Counted from the first letter of the stretch, positions 1-30,800 are shown. The stretch: 64,000 nucleotides of DNA from Xestospongia muta (GCA_963693285.1 OY848923.1:2118038-2182037), one strand, 5' to 3'. Made by a program: numbers and translations. Notes: generated from the sequence alone by a model not told the origin.

Positions 1-1130
1 CTATAACCTAGTATGCATTTTGAGCATACTGAATGTGTTGTTGTGATTTTATTTACAATATTGCTTTTTGTTTACACATTTATGTTTGCTGTTATTACTT
101 GTCATCTAAATGTGTTGTTTACAATATAATAGGATGTAATTTTGATATAATGTAGTATGAATCCAAGTATATTGAATGTGTTGTTGTGATTTTGTTTACT
201 TTATTGTTTTGTTTTTTAAATATATGTTGGTGTGATTACTTGTCATCTGAATGTGTTGTTTACAATATAATAGGATGTAATTTTGATATAATGTAGTATG
301 AATTCAAAGTGTATTGAATGTGTTGTTGTGATTTTGTTTACTTTATTGTTTTGTTTTTTAAATTTATGTTGGTGTGATTACTTGTCATCTAAATGTGTTG
401 TTTACAATATAATAGGAGGTAAGTGTGATATAATGTAGTATGAATTCTAAGTGTTTTAAATTGAATGTTGTTATTTTATTTACCTTCTTGTTTGTGTAAA
501 CGTTAATTGTTTGCAATGTCTTGCATTGTGAGCTTGTTAGGTTTTACTATGTTTGTTTTAGATTGTGTGGTATCTATGTGTGTCCATTTTTGCAATTTTA
601 TTTATTATATTGTTATATGCAACCTATGTGAGCAAGAAATGAGATTAAAGTGAATGGATCCTGTAACTGCCAATTTCTGTATCAACATTGGATTTCGTTA
701 CCCTAACTGTGATTGCTATAACATTCGATATCTATCAATAATAAGAGTTGAAGCTTCTTGCTAGGTTTCTTTTTAGGTATATTTTGAGCATTTAATAGCT
801 ATAGCCTTGTATGAAGTTTGAGCATACTTAATGTGTTGTTGTGATTTTGTTTACAGTATTGCTTTTTGTTTGCACATTTATGTTTGCTGTTATTACTTGT
901 CATCTGAAGGTGTTGTTTACAATATAATAGGATGTAATATTGATATATAATGTAGTATGAATTCAAAGTATATTGAATGTGTTGTTGTGATTTTATTTAC
1001 TTTATTGTTTTGTTTTTCACATTTATGTTGGTGTGATTACTTGTCATCTGAATATGTTGTTTACAAAATAATAGGAGGTAAGTATGATATAATGTAGTAT
1101 GATGTTATTTTATTTACCCTATTGTTTGTA
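1..1130. repeat. Degenerate tandem array of ~143-bp units
   Basis: A unit starting around TGAATGTGTTGTTGTGATTT and running through TACTTGTCATCT, TTTACAATATAATAGGA and GATATAATGTAGTATGA recurs near positions 28, 171, 313, 830 and 975, so neighbouring copies are about 143 bp apart. No convincing exon is visible. The array lies upstream of the first recognisable ankyrin exon (2230), so it is most likely intronic sequence of the Roco-type gene, or upstream sequence if that gene starts here. Confidence 0.75.
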
Positions 1131-1520
1131 ATAATGTTTATGATTTTTAATGCCCTGCATGGGAAACTTGTCAGGCTGTACTTATATTATTTTGGATTGT
1201 GTGGTATCTATGTGTATTCACCTTTGTAATTTTATTATATCATTGTATGCAGTTTTTAAGAGCAAAGAAATGACAATGAACTGCATCCTTTAATTACATA
1301 TTCTTATAGTTGCCAATGAATTTTATTAACCCTAACTGTGAGTGTAAGGATTTTAGATGTTTCTTAGAATGCTTAAAACTTCTTACTAGTTTGTTTTTCT
1401 ACCTTTGGTTTTATTATTTTAGATCTAGAGCTATAGTCTTCTATAGACACTGTAGCTAATTATACAATGTTAGCTCTAGTCAGTGTAAGTCAGTAACCTC
1501 CAAAACAATATAGGAGGAAT
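560..1520. repeat. Dispersed repeat family (two copies), also found in the Ig gene introns
   Basis: Segments at about 600-800 and 1240-1520 share an ordered set of blocks: GAGCAA..GAAATGA, a block around ATCCTTTAA, TTAACCCTAACTGTGA, AAAACTTCTTACTAG, a run like CTATAGTCTTCTATAGACACTG, and CCTCCAAAACAAT. The same ordered blocks occur at 51410-51700 and 53230-53520, inside introns of the Ig/FN3 gene. A sequence shared by unrelated genes 50 kb apart is best explained as a non-autonomous interspersed element. No coding capacity was seen and the ends were not resolved. Confidence 0.55.
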
Positions 1521-2229
1521 TTTAATTATAGTCCTGTTACTTTTTATTGACTTTATGCATTTTATCCATTGTTTGTTTACAGTATTTAGCATTGTTTAAA
1601 ATTGTCTAATATTCTCCTAAGAATTAATTGTACTGAATGTTGAGTGATTTTAGCACCATTGCAAAACTTTAACTGTCTATTACTAAATTGTTTGTTGTAT
1701 TACTGTGCATCCTAAAAATGATATTGATTAAGTTACTACCAAGATGATGTATTATCTTGTTAGCTTCTAATGGTGGAAGATGTTAACTTTGTACAATTAG
1801 TTTAATATAAATTGGTGCATAGTGAGTGCTTTTCATATTTGTTTTATACTAAGAGTTTGTAGCATTGACAAGTGTTGTACATAATTCTGTCATAATTATA
1901 AGTGAGCCATTAGCTAAATTTATTTTTATCAGAAAAATGAATAAGTATTTGTTATTAGTATTTTTGGAAATATGTAAGTGAATTGTTAGCTCTTCCTATA
2001 TGCTACTAAAAATAATTTTTAAATTAGTGTCACAGACTAATGTGAAGTGTCAAATTTATATTTGTAACATAATGTTTTGCCAATTGTTGAGAGTGATTTA
2101 ACTTATTTTTTGAGTAGATATAATGTTTTCTAAGTTTGTAACGTTACTACTGTACTCATATAGGTAATGTACTGATATTATGATATATTCTCTTGGTTCA
2201 TGTTAATGTGGTTATTATAATATATTTAG

Positions 2230-20796
<18,567 letters not shown>

Positions 20797-21812
20797 CTAA
20801 ACTACCCTGTATCTACTACTAGTGCTTATAGTTTGAAACATTTTTTTACATAATACAAATATTATTATGTAACTTCCCTTCTTGCTGCAATTAGATTTTT
20901 GTAATGATAATATTATTATAGGTGGGAGGGTACAAAGGTGGAGTGTATACTGTAAAATGACCGCTTGATAGCAATAGTAAAGTCCTTTATTATCTCAATG
21001 GTCCTTATTCCATTGACTAAACTATTTTTTGATCTTTGTATCTGTGAACATGTCAATGCATTTATTATTAATAATAATATCTTATCACCAAGGAAAGCAA
21101 AATCTGTCTAAGGAAAGAAAGAAAGGAAGAAGTAAATATCAAACACATGATTATACACAATTGCTATTGTTTTTATCATTTAGTGGCTTCACGAAATGAA
21201 ACTAGTATATAATTATATGTACTTAATAATGAATATACCTTAGCAGTAGTGACAATACTGTTTACTGCTCCTCTAAAAACACTCCTTATTGGTTTAATCA
21301 CTCCAGTGATATTAGTTAAATGATATTATTTTGACCTAATGCACCTGTAAAATCATTATGACAACAATAACAGTTAATATATCACTGTAGATTAAGGACT
21401 TAACAAAGAGGTTGATATAGTGAGATCATAATACTGCTTCAATTTTAAAACATCACTAAGAGCAGCTACAGATGAATAACTGTTAAAACAGGACTTATGA
21501 TTATTACTTACTTTGTTTCTGTTGTTTTTTGATGGTAGAGTTATTAGTAAAACCAGAGAGAGATGGTGAATTTTGCATTAGTTTCTTCAAAAAGAAAGCC
21601 ATTAATTTAAAACAACAATTGGATAAACCAGTACTATGCTCTAAATGTACTTTATATTCATTAGAAGTTATAATAAGAGTTATATTAATAATAAACAATT
21701 ACCTGAAAGTCAGCAACAGATTTTAAACTTTTAATAAGTTGCACTAACTCTATTAAAGTAACTGTACCTGCAAAATAAGTATAATTATAGTATATTCTGC
21801 ACTTTGTCACAG
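20797..21812. other. 3' flank of Roco gene, no gene recognised
   Basis: The stretch lies downstream of the Roco stop codon. Overlapping short open frames on both strands at 21504-21726 have no recognisable family. No clear AATAAA was fixed for the Roco transcript. Confidence 0.45.
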
Positions 21813-22055
21813 ATTCAGAACCACAGAAACATGTTCTGCTAGAGTTTCTATCTTCAGTTTCTTCTAAGTGGTATGAGGTTCGGTGGCCTATTTGGCGTTG
21901 CTGATAATAGTCTTGATGGCTTGCTTGATAAAAATTTACTGAATGAACTAAAGTTGTCAAAAACACTTCAGAATTGGCTCAATAACCGACCAACCCCATC
22001 TATTTGGAGAGAGATCATTGAGATTATAAAAGGACCTCTTCAAAATAACTCTTGA
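21813..22055 (+). pseudogene. Frameshifted duplicate of a death-domain terminal exon
   Basis: After a good acceptor (TTTGTCACAG) a phase-1 frame reads EPQKHVLLEFLSSVSSKWYE (to about 21877). The homology then continues one base out of frame as LFGVADNSLDGLLDKN and later LQNWLNNRPTPSIWREIIEI up to a TGA at 22055. This parallels the last exon of the Roco gene (KLVELLADISHQWYVIGTAL, later NTWLTSQSSPVTW) in order, phase and position of the stop. A single extra base near 21878 explains the break. It is probably a tandem copy of the final exon that has decayed, or a remnant of a neighbouring death-domain gene. An unseen micro-intron is possible but unlikely. Confidence 0.72.
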
Positions 22056-22599
22056 ATCCACTAGTTTAAATAAGAGTTTCAAGAAATACATCATTTAAGG
22101 TCCCATTTGTTTAACTTTCATTACTTTCTACAGTATCAATATAAAATCACTAACTATGTAATTACATAATACCTTCTATAAACAAACTTTATTGTTGATG
22201 TATATTAACACAATGTTGACAGACAACATTATAGTTAATCATCAAAGAGTCTATGAAAATTGGAATGCTTTTTTGATCTTCTTAGTTCGCCTTTAGCCTT
22301 GTTATTAGTATTGACCTTTACTGAATATGTTACCTGTACAATAATTTGGTGAGATTTATAACAAATGATCTTACAGTAGCTATGTTATTATAAACTTTTA
22401 ATCTCAGAAAAGAACTATAGTTTCTGTCTGTCATCTAATCTATGAAGACTCCTAACTTTAATACTTCTTCAATAAACTGCAGAATGAAAGGCTGGAAAAT
22501 TTATCATTTTTTTCTCCTTAGAAAAAAAGGATGGCAGCTATCTGTTTCTTTGTGTGACTATGTGTAGAATTCTTCTCTGTATTTAAAAGGTCAGTGTGT

Positions 22600-23390
22600 C
22601 AACTAAGACAATAAGTTATACCTGTATATCAATTCAGTACAAGACAAGACCCACTCCTTCAGCTTTCTTATCAGGGAGAGCAGCTGCCTCTGGCCACTTA
22701 GAAAAATAATCTACTAAAGTGATGGTGATGATATAACGATTTCCTGATTTGGATTCAGAAGTAGTCTAATCAAATCTACTCGAACCTGCAATTAGAATTT
22801 ACTAAATTTGTTCATTATCACAAAAGTACCATTATCTTTAACATCAATAATAGTCAGCAATTATACCTGTCTCCATACTTTTGGTTTAACAGAGATTGGT
22901 GGTACAGCTTGCTTTACAACTTTTGCATCATTGGTTGTTTGACATACAGCACAAGTTCTAACATAATCAGTTACATGTTTCCATAGCAATTTCCATTAAA
23001 ATTTTCAGCAATTTTTCATGTGTCTTATTATTGCCCAGATGCCCTCCTATATATATTTAAAAATTTGACATTATATAATGTATTGTACACTGTACATATT
23101 CATATTTCAGAGCGACAAAGTAACTTGCCTTCAGCTAAGGAGTGACATGCTTCTAATATTCATATTCTTTCAGTAGATATACGAGGTACCTCCTTCCATG
23201 TCTGGCTAGCCTTGAGATAATAAACTAAGTAGCTGCTTTCCACCTTGTAGTTCATAGCTTTACGACGTAAAGCTCTTTTGTCACAATTTAGTGAACCTGT
23301 TTGGGTACCTATTATGGTAACGAAGGAAGTCGTTATTAGTGAGAAATATTTTATTATCTCCACATTATTATTCTAAACAAATGTAGGTAT
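22600..23390 (-). pseudogene. Decayed GIN-like integrase with introns
   Basis: Minus-strand segments: an upstream block (CDKRALRRKAMNYKVESSYL, ending near RISTERIRILEACHSLAEG, 23300-23130); GHLGNNKTHEKLL (about 23040); WKHVTDYVRTCAVCQTTNDA (about 22990-22930); PPISVKPKVWRQ then VRVDLI; and NRYIITITLVDYFSKWPEAA (about 22740-22680). The His and Cys residues fit the HHCC zinc-binding part of retroviral-type integrases, and VDLI/VDYFSKWPEA fits the start of the catalytic core. A GC-AG intron (AAG|GCAAGT) separates SLAEG from GHLGN, and a GT-AG intron (CAG|GTATAA to TTGCAG) separates WRQ from VRVD. A stop and frameshifts show the copy is dead. Resemblance is to gypsy-integrase-derived GIN/KRBA2-type proteins; exact family not proven. 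Confidence 0.7.
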
Positions 23391-25718
23391 CAGAATCTTT
23401 TTTAATCCTATCCAATATAATGTCAATGAAGGAGATAATGACATAACAGTTACACTGAGAGTTCAGACTTCCCAACCACTTCTCAAGTCTTCTCGTATCA
23501 GAATAACAGATCAGTCCACAAGATCAGCTACAAGTAAATTTATTAGTTATAAATTGATAAGTAGATAAATTGTTTTATAGAAAATGTAGATTATGTAGCT
23601 TTTGATAGTTTCATTGATCTTCAAGCTGGAGCTATTGGATTCACATATAATGTCACTATCAGATCAAACCCAGCAGCTGAACCAACTGAAACATTTAATG
23701 TTATTATGTCTTTTGTATCTGGAGGGATTCTGATAGTCAGTCAAGACATAGCAACAGTTCAAATATCAGATGTTGATGGTAAATGTTAATTTATTATCTC
23801 CTTATTATTGGACTAAACACATTCAGGTATACATCTCTTTTTTAATCCTATACAATATAATGTTACTGAAGGAGATAGTGATATTACAGTTACACTGATA
23901 GCTCAGACTTCCCAACCACTTCTCACATCTTCTCGTATTAGAATAACAGATCAATCCACAGGATCAGCTACAAGTACTAATTTATCAATTTTACAGTTAA
24001 TGAATAGTTGATTGTTTTCATAGGTGGTGTAAATTATGTAGCCTTTGATGAAGTCATTGATCTTCAAGCTGGAGCTACTGGGTTCACATATAATGTCACT
24101 ATCAGATATAACCCAGTAGCTGAACCAACTGAAACATTTAATGCTACCATATCTTTTGTATCAGAAGCAGCTCTGTTAGTCACTCAAAATACAGCAACAG
24201 TTCAAATAGCTGATGTTAATGGTTTGTCATATAATTCATGTGCTAGTACTTGGTCACATTTCAATAATTTTTTTTCAGACATTACAATTGAATTTTATAA
24301 AGTTAACTATATAATTGAAGAGAACAGAGGCTATATTACTATTACTTGTATAGCAAGTGGACCAGTCTTTACTAATATCACTCTTAATATTTATGATAGT
24401 CCTAATACTGCACAAAGTCAGTTATGAATGTACTATAGTATATCATTACACCATATCTACTATTAGAACCTGATGACTATATTGGATTTAATCAGAACAT
24501 AGTCATACCTCAAGGACAAACCTCAGTATCATTTAATATCACAATTACTAACGATGGTAGATCAGAACTTGATGAAGACTTTTCTGCAACAATTAGTCTA
24601 GTTTCAGGAGATAAAGTTATAATTGATGAAAATTCTACTACAACTACTATAACAATTAAAGATACAGACAGTGAGTTTATTACTTTAAACAAAAATCATC
24701 ATGACAGTCAACTTGATTTACTTTTAGAGTCTACATACTACTATTCAACTAGTACAGATATCAGTACATCTAGTTCCTTGATTTCAGTTGATTCATCAGT
24801 TGCCATATCTACAGGTAATACATTGAAACTAACTTGTTTGACATTTGTTTTAACAGTCCCAACTTTCAGACTCTACAGACAACTATTCCATTAGTACTGG
24901 AGTAATAATTGGTTTAGCAGTGATATTGAGTGTTTCTTTTATTATTATTATTATTATGGTCTTTAATGTCATATTTGTATATAAGAAAAAGTCAAATACC
25001 AATGAACTGAAAAGGTACTAATTTGACATCATTTCATTATAATGTTATGTCTTCTGTTTGTAGATACAAAGGAGATGTTGTTACTAGTCCAAAATCTATT
25101 AGTGTTACTACACCAACTGAAGTGTTAGTTAATAGTTTAATAATACAACATAGTGAGTGATATTATAATTATAGAAGTGTTCCTGCTGAGCATATATATG
25201 ACAAGGTCATTGACAAATCTTCACCAGCAGATTATGAGATACCAGTAGTTACTACTGATATATCAGTGACTCCATGTCCAGCTTATGCTACTACAACATT
25301 CACTGAGACAGAAGTGGTACCAGTAGTTACTACTGATATATCAGTGACTCCCTGTCCAGCTTATGCTACTACAACATTCACTGAGACAGAAGTGGTACCA
25401 GTAGTTACTACTGATATATCAGTGACTCCATGTCCAGCTTATGCTACTACAACATTCACTGAGACAGAAGTGGTACCAGTAGTTACTACTGATATATCAG
25501 TGACTCCATGTCCAGCTTATGCTACTACAACATTTAGTGAGACAAAAGTGATACCAGTAGTTACCACTGATATACCAGTGACTCCCTGTCCAGCTTATGC
25601 TACTACAACATTTACTGAGACAGAAGTGATACCAGTAGTTACTGATGATATACCAGTGACTTCATGTCCTGCATATGCTACTACAACATTCACTGAGACA
25701 GAAGTGAAGATAGAGTAA
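23387..25718 (+). CDS. Calx-beta single-pass membrane protein with repeat tail (5' end missing)
   Basis: Exons: 23387-23533, 23581-23778, 23827-23973, 24024-24221, 24279-24416, 24467-24670, 24728-24814, 24870-25014, 25064-25123, 25175-25718. They join in frame to 621 aa. Three Calx-beta units are each split over two exons (147+198, 147+198, 138+204 nt), with cores such as YNVNEGDNDITVTL and NYVAFDEVIDLQAG. An S/T-rich stalk follows, then a TM segment (IIGLAVILSVSF followed by isoleucines), a basic stop-transfer YKKKS, and a tail with HIYDKV, DYEIP and six 26-aa repeats. Calx-beta domains often bind Ca2+ and occur in sponge aggregation factors. No signal peptide or start exon is visible; a decayed integrase occupies the place where upstream exons would be expected, judging by the paralogue at 37625. 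The gene may be truncated or start in an unrecognised exon. Confidence 0.8.
25242..25718 (+). repeat. Six coding tandem repeats of 78 bp (26 aa) in the cytoplasmic tail
   Basis: Units start at 25242, 25320, 25398, 25476, 25554 and 25632. Each encodes PVVTTDISVTPC then PAYATTTFTETEV plus one residue. Units 1-4 are almost identical at DNA level; units 5 and 6 diverge (TTDIP, TDDIP, VTSC), and the last ends ETEVKIE before the stop. The near identity of the first units implies recent expansion. Each unit carries one Tyr, one Cys and a Thr-rich acidic patch. A single unit of the same motif ends the Ig/FN3 receptor at 59691. Confidence 0.95.
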
Positions 25719-26456
25719 CTTCTGGTCAATGTCATGGACATTTGCTGCTATTAAGTGTAATGCTGATATTTTTGTATGTTAATATCATTGGTCTATTTTT
25801 AATAATACAATGGTTAGTATTTAGTAATCTCTTTTAGTAGTATATTTTTGATGATTAAATGAAAGTTATTTCTCTATAATGAAATGTTTATTGATGCATC
25901 AGAATATAGTGACAGTATTGATATTTATGTTAAAAAACAAATGTCTTAATGAAATCATTGCATATAATGCACATACACATGAGATTATAAAATGAAAAGA
26001 ACATGTCACCACCAATTCTTTTATATGGGATTTCTAGTAGGGATATTTATGTAGACCCTATCATTAATGCTGGAGAGTTTTAATATTACATGAGGTAAAT
26101 TTATGGGATCCCTTAGTTAGTTGGTAAAGACTGTCAGTATATAGGATCATGACCTATTTGTAGGTAAGACTAAAACAGTATTATTCTATATTATATTATG
26201 GTTTATAGATTAATTAATTTTATTCATCATTATTGTATATGTGTGGGGCCTTACTTGTTCAAGTTTGTTGATATTTTACTCGTTTTCATCCTTCTTCTCT
26301 CTGTCACTTTTATCAATTCCATATCACTATGACTAGATAAAAAATCCGTAATACTGAAAATGCATATCACAAGTCATGTAAGACGTCCTAATCTTCTATA
26401 AATACTAACTGTACAATACTGTAGTGACTATGATCATTTTATACCTGTTTCTTCAG
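25719..26456. other. Intergenic, no gene recognised
   Basis: The first 40 bases after the stop resemble the 3' flank of the Ig/FN3 receptor (both contain ACATTTGCTGC about 25-35 bases downstream of the stop), so the duplicated terminal block includes 3' UTR. No other feature was recognised up to the LRR exons. Confidence 0.5.
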
Positions 26457-26838
26457 CTACTTCAAAAGCTAGTACATGGTCCTCTTAAACAGACACTATA
26501 TCTAGATCTGTCAGGAAGAAAGATAGGTAAGTAGATAGCAGTCTGTAGTAACAAACGAGTTGTTTTGTTGCTATGGTAACACAATACATACTACAAGTAC
26601 TCCCTTCATGTAACAGTTTGTCACTATTTCCATTCCCTTACTATTAATACATTCTTTACAATCATTTTTCATCCAATCTATATCTTTTTTATATTATATT
26701 CCAGCTGTTATTGAACATTTAGAAGAATGTCCTAAGTTACATACATTGATATTACAAGATAATGTAATAGATACTATTAATGATATTGAGTGGTATAGAG
26801 AACTATGGAATATTGATCTATCTGGAAATAGGACAATA

Positions 26839-26878
26839 GATAGATGGATGGATGGATGGATGAATGGATGGATGGAGA
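26839..26878. repeat. (GATG)n microsatellite
   Basis: About nine copies of GATG with one interruption. It begins at the 3' edge of an LRR exon block and appears to have replaced or overrun the expected splice donor. Confidence 0.9.
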
Positions 26879-27523
26879 GACAGATGATAAACACAATTTG
26901 ACAGACAAATAATTTACAAATAATAAACTATTACTTACATGTATTAACGTTCTCTGTTAACAGATTAAATGTTTCCATGGATTATCGCGTTTTCCAGCAC
27001 TAGGTTCAATAGTTATTATCAGATAATTCTCTTGACTGGCAAGAACTAAAAAGAATCTCACATATACACCTTCTCTCTCTTACACTTACTGGGAATCTAA
27101 AACTAGACAGTGACCCTCATTGTAAGTACACTAGTGACCATCACCTCTAACATTACTACCTTATCTCTTAAATAGACCATTGTCATGTTATTGACCTTTT
27201 CCCTCACTTGTGGATGTTAGATGGTCAACTAATAACAGGTATACTCCATTATATATGACATCATCATTACATATCACATATAACTGGAGACAGTAGAGGA
27301 GTGCAACAGATTTACTAATTCAGCTTCTACCTTACATGCTGTGGTGAGAGAATTTAATATATCCTTATCACCTCTCTCTCTCTCTTGTTTACATAGCATC
27401 ATAAAAACAATGCTCATTCTGGCTTATACCTACTAACTTACAAAACCTCTCAGTAACTGGTATCTTTGGAGAGAAAGTAAATAATATAACATGTTATAAC
27501 ATTGTTATAAACATGTAATATAT

Positions 27524-27573
27524 CAGGAGCCCATCAATGAAAAACTCGTGCGTTTTTCATTGATGGACTCCTG
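27524..27573. repeat. Perfect-type hairpin, 21-bp arms, 8-base loop
   Basis: The left arm 27524-27544 and right arm 27553-27573 are reverse complements with one mismatch (GCCC versus GTCC side). The loop is CTCGTGCG. It lies in an intron or gap of the degraded LRR gene. It could be a MITE relic or a transcript hairpin; nothing more can be said. Confidence 0.85.
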
Positions 27574-27858
27574 AATATATATAATGTGTAATTTTATAAT
27601 AGACTACTCAGTTGACGGCAAACTTTCCATTAAAACATACTGACAATATTAGTAAGTATAATACAGACTGTACTATATTGATATATCATGTCATATGTAT
27701 GTACATAGATTTAGACAAGAGAAGATTACTTCATTTAACAAATGTATCAGAAGATGACTTGTAAATTGAGAATGAGCACAGAATAAAGTGAGAAATTTAA
27801 AAAGAAAATAAAAGTGAGTGAGAAGACAGATTAAAAATAAACAACAAACTACTTACTA

Positions 27859-30800
27859 TTACACAAACACAAGTCTATCTTTAATAACTTGATAATTGTC
27901 TAACTTCTTACAATACTCTTTATATTGACTTGATAACCATAGTGTCCTTATTGTAGTATTTTTAGTAAGTGTTGTGCATATTGTCTTGATATCATCATTG
28001 TTCAATGAAGTATTGTCGAGATATAGTATTGTCAGTGATGTAGTTGTTTGTATTAGTTCAGCTATTGTGCTGGTACTAACTGAAGTGATCTGATGATTAT
28101 GACTGATGCTCAAGGTAGTCAATGTTCGGTTTTTGGTAAGTCCTTCACAGATATATCGGAATCCATTATCAGTGATGTTACAGTTGTAGAGTTCTAGTAC
28201 TTTTAAATTTGTATTTTTTGCTAACATGGTAGATAAGTGAGTCATATCTTCATCTTCGATATCAGTAACATTAGACAACCATAACTGTTCAAGTGTTTTA
28301 TTATCAAAGAGACTATCACTGACTTGTTTGATACCACCAGTAAGTGAAGAGGATGACAACTGTAGTGTCTTTATTGTTTTATTAGTTTTTAATATCTCTG
28401 ATAATATCGATACATATTTACTGTCAAATGTAGTGTTCTGTATATAAAGACTCCTCACTGTACACTTATTAAGTTTGTTTAGAATAACTGCAGCACTTTT
28501 GGGAGATGATGAGAAGAGATAAATACTCCATTCTTTTCCTATTTGTTGTTCTTTTATTAATTTACTTATAACATCTTCACTTTCTATTACACTTGGTCTA
28601 GTGAGCTCAACAACATTGTTATCATCTCTCCACTGAACACTTCCAGTGTCTCCTATTATGAAACAGAGTTAGTATATAGTATAGTACACACATAGTAATA
28701 TATACTATAACACACTACAATACATAGACAATACACTGAAGAAGAAAGGAAGCCATTACTGTTTACTGAATATGGTTACTATGGCAACGAGCTAATAGAA
28801 GGAGAGGCTTATTATTAAATTTTGCAATAGATGCTATTGTCTTATGAGAAAAGTCTACTGCTATCAAGAAATAACTGTTAACTTTACAATTACAGGATGA
28901 CATTTTTATAATAATTATGATTTGTTTGCATTTTGTCATAGCTAACCATGACATATATATAATGGGTATTCAAAGACATATACCTTTGATTGACTCTTTG
29001 TCTTTTGACTCTTTATCATCAGAATCCTTCAATATGTCATCTGGAACAATAAAGACATTTACATTAGAATAAACCAAGATTATTTTTAATTTTAATATTT
29101 GTGATTTAAGGATTATCAGTATATTATTACTGTCAACATTATGACTTTGTGGTAGTAATTTTGAAACTCGATCTTTGTCGTAATACAAATTACAATACTA
29201 CCTACTTGGACAAGGTAATGAATTGTCTTCTTTATCATCAGCTGAACCCTTTAACTGATCTTTTAACTTTGATATTGGTAGAGATTCTACAAGAGTATTA
29301 TAAGACTATTTATATATATTGAATAGTACTACCTGTAGTTTCAGTGAGATGTGGTGTCTCTTCCTGATTAGACTGTGCTTGAGTCTCCTCAAGTCTTTCA
29401 TCAGTTACTGGTTTACGAGTCTTCGATATGAACGCTAGATCTAGTAACAACGTAATGAGAAGTCACTAATACCAGTTACCTTTCAAGCTTTGCTTTAATT
29501 CCTCAATCTGTTGGTCTCTCTCTCTTAATTGTAAAGTCAATGATGTTATTATTTCTTGCAGTGTTTCTAGCTCTTTCTGTCTCTCAGCAGACACTGACAG
29601 TATATTCTTCTCAAAAACTTTATATAAAATGAGAAGAAAATTGATCACAAATATATTATGTAAAATATTGACAACATTGGACTTGTGATTGTTGTTACAT
29701 TAATTTACCTTCCTTTGTTTTCACAAGTGATGTCAAATGTTCTATTATTTTTTCTTTCATTTCTCTTGTTTCTATATAAAGGAACATTAAGTTATAAATC
29801 AGATATATCATATAATAGAGAGGTTTAAATAAAACAATAGTTGTATACAAAATACCTTCATTTTGTCTGACAACAGATGACATTTGCATAGTCACCTTTT
29901 TCCTCATGCTTTGTTCTAGTTCCAGGTGACTTCTCAACTCTTTTATGTTCTCTTCTACAATAGTTCTAACCTCCTATATATCAATAAACAACACATGTAG
30001 TAACTGTTGTCTAATACTACTCATCTCTTACCTTGTCTCTTCTATGATCATAAATGATACAGTGACCAATTGTAAGTTGGAGTAATCCTCTCACCTTCAT
30101 TGATTCAAGAGTCTCTTGAGCTTTAGAAATAAGTAGACTTGTTAGACTGAGTGGAAAAAAACAAGTGACAATGATGGAGTTGCCTTTTGCTAAATAACGA
30201 ATCTCCACATCTCTTTCAAATGACTCTGAAAGGATATCCTCGATATCTTCTAATGTACAATCTTTAGGATTCCAATTCAAGACAAAGACAGCTGTTTCAC
30301 ATTGGAGAAGAGCAGGAGTATTTGTAACTTTAAACCTTTCATTTAGACAAAGAGAAGCTTTTGTTTTTTTACAAAATGATTGAACAAAATCCTTGTATGC
30401 TTGTATATGTGTCTCAGCTTCTTTGATTTTGAATCGTGTTACGATACCTTCCAAACAACTGATATTGATCAGTGTACAGTGATCATTAACAACATCTAGG
30501 ACATCATCAATGGAGTTAGAATGAGCTATTTGAGATTTGAGGTGAGAGTAACCGTCTCTAAGAAATCGTTTCATTTTATCTAGAGGTGGAGGTGTTGTGG
30601 TGATAGCTTCTCGGATATTACTGAAGACTATTGCGTATTCTCTTTTAATTGATCCAAAAATAGGCCCAAACTTTCGAGGAATCGTAACTTCCTTTAACAC
30701 ATTATCTGTAATTAGTAACAATAAATAGTTCTTACATTCTTGCAATACTAACCTTGATTTGAAGCTGAACTCTTGTCAATTGAAACTGTAGATAATGTTA

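Larger units (their letters stand above)
26457..27764 (+). pseudogene. Degraded leucine-rich-repeat gene
   Basis: Exon-like blocks: 26457-26526 (LVHGPLKQTLYLDLSGRKI), 26705-26845 (HLEECPKLHTLILQDNVID, then LWNIDLSGN), about 26990-27121 (FPALGSIV, DNSLDWQELKRISHIHLLSL), 27176-27238 (HVIDLFPHLWMLDGQLIT), and less certain blocks at 27400-27450 (HHKNNAHSGLYLLTY), 27604-27650 (LTANFPLKHTDNI) and 27711-27764 (DKRRLLHLTNVSEDDL, stop). The LxxLxLxxN pattern identifies LRRs, and the FPHLWMLDG motif is a typical LRR-cap region. Two faults suggest decay: a GATG microsatellite overruns the end of the second block with no donor, and a one-base shift separates SIVI from SDNSLDW. The exact family was not recognised. 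It is convergent with the minus-strand gene ending at 27859. Confidence 0.6.

Noticed and set aside
24857..24870. Acceptor TTTTAACAG (24856) for the TM exon of the Calx-beta gene
   Set aside because: In phase 1 it leads to an in-frame TAG; the acceptor ACTTTCAG 13 bases later (exon from 24870) keeps the frame through the TM segment.
25151..25172. A 22-bp intron GTGAGT..ATAG in the Calx-beta tail
   Set aside because: It is shorter than the other introns here (about 48 bp and up). The donor GTTAGT at 25124 gives a 51-bp intron and the correct phase.
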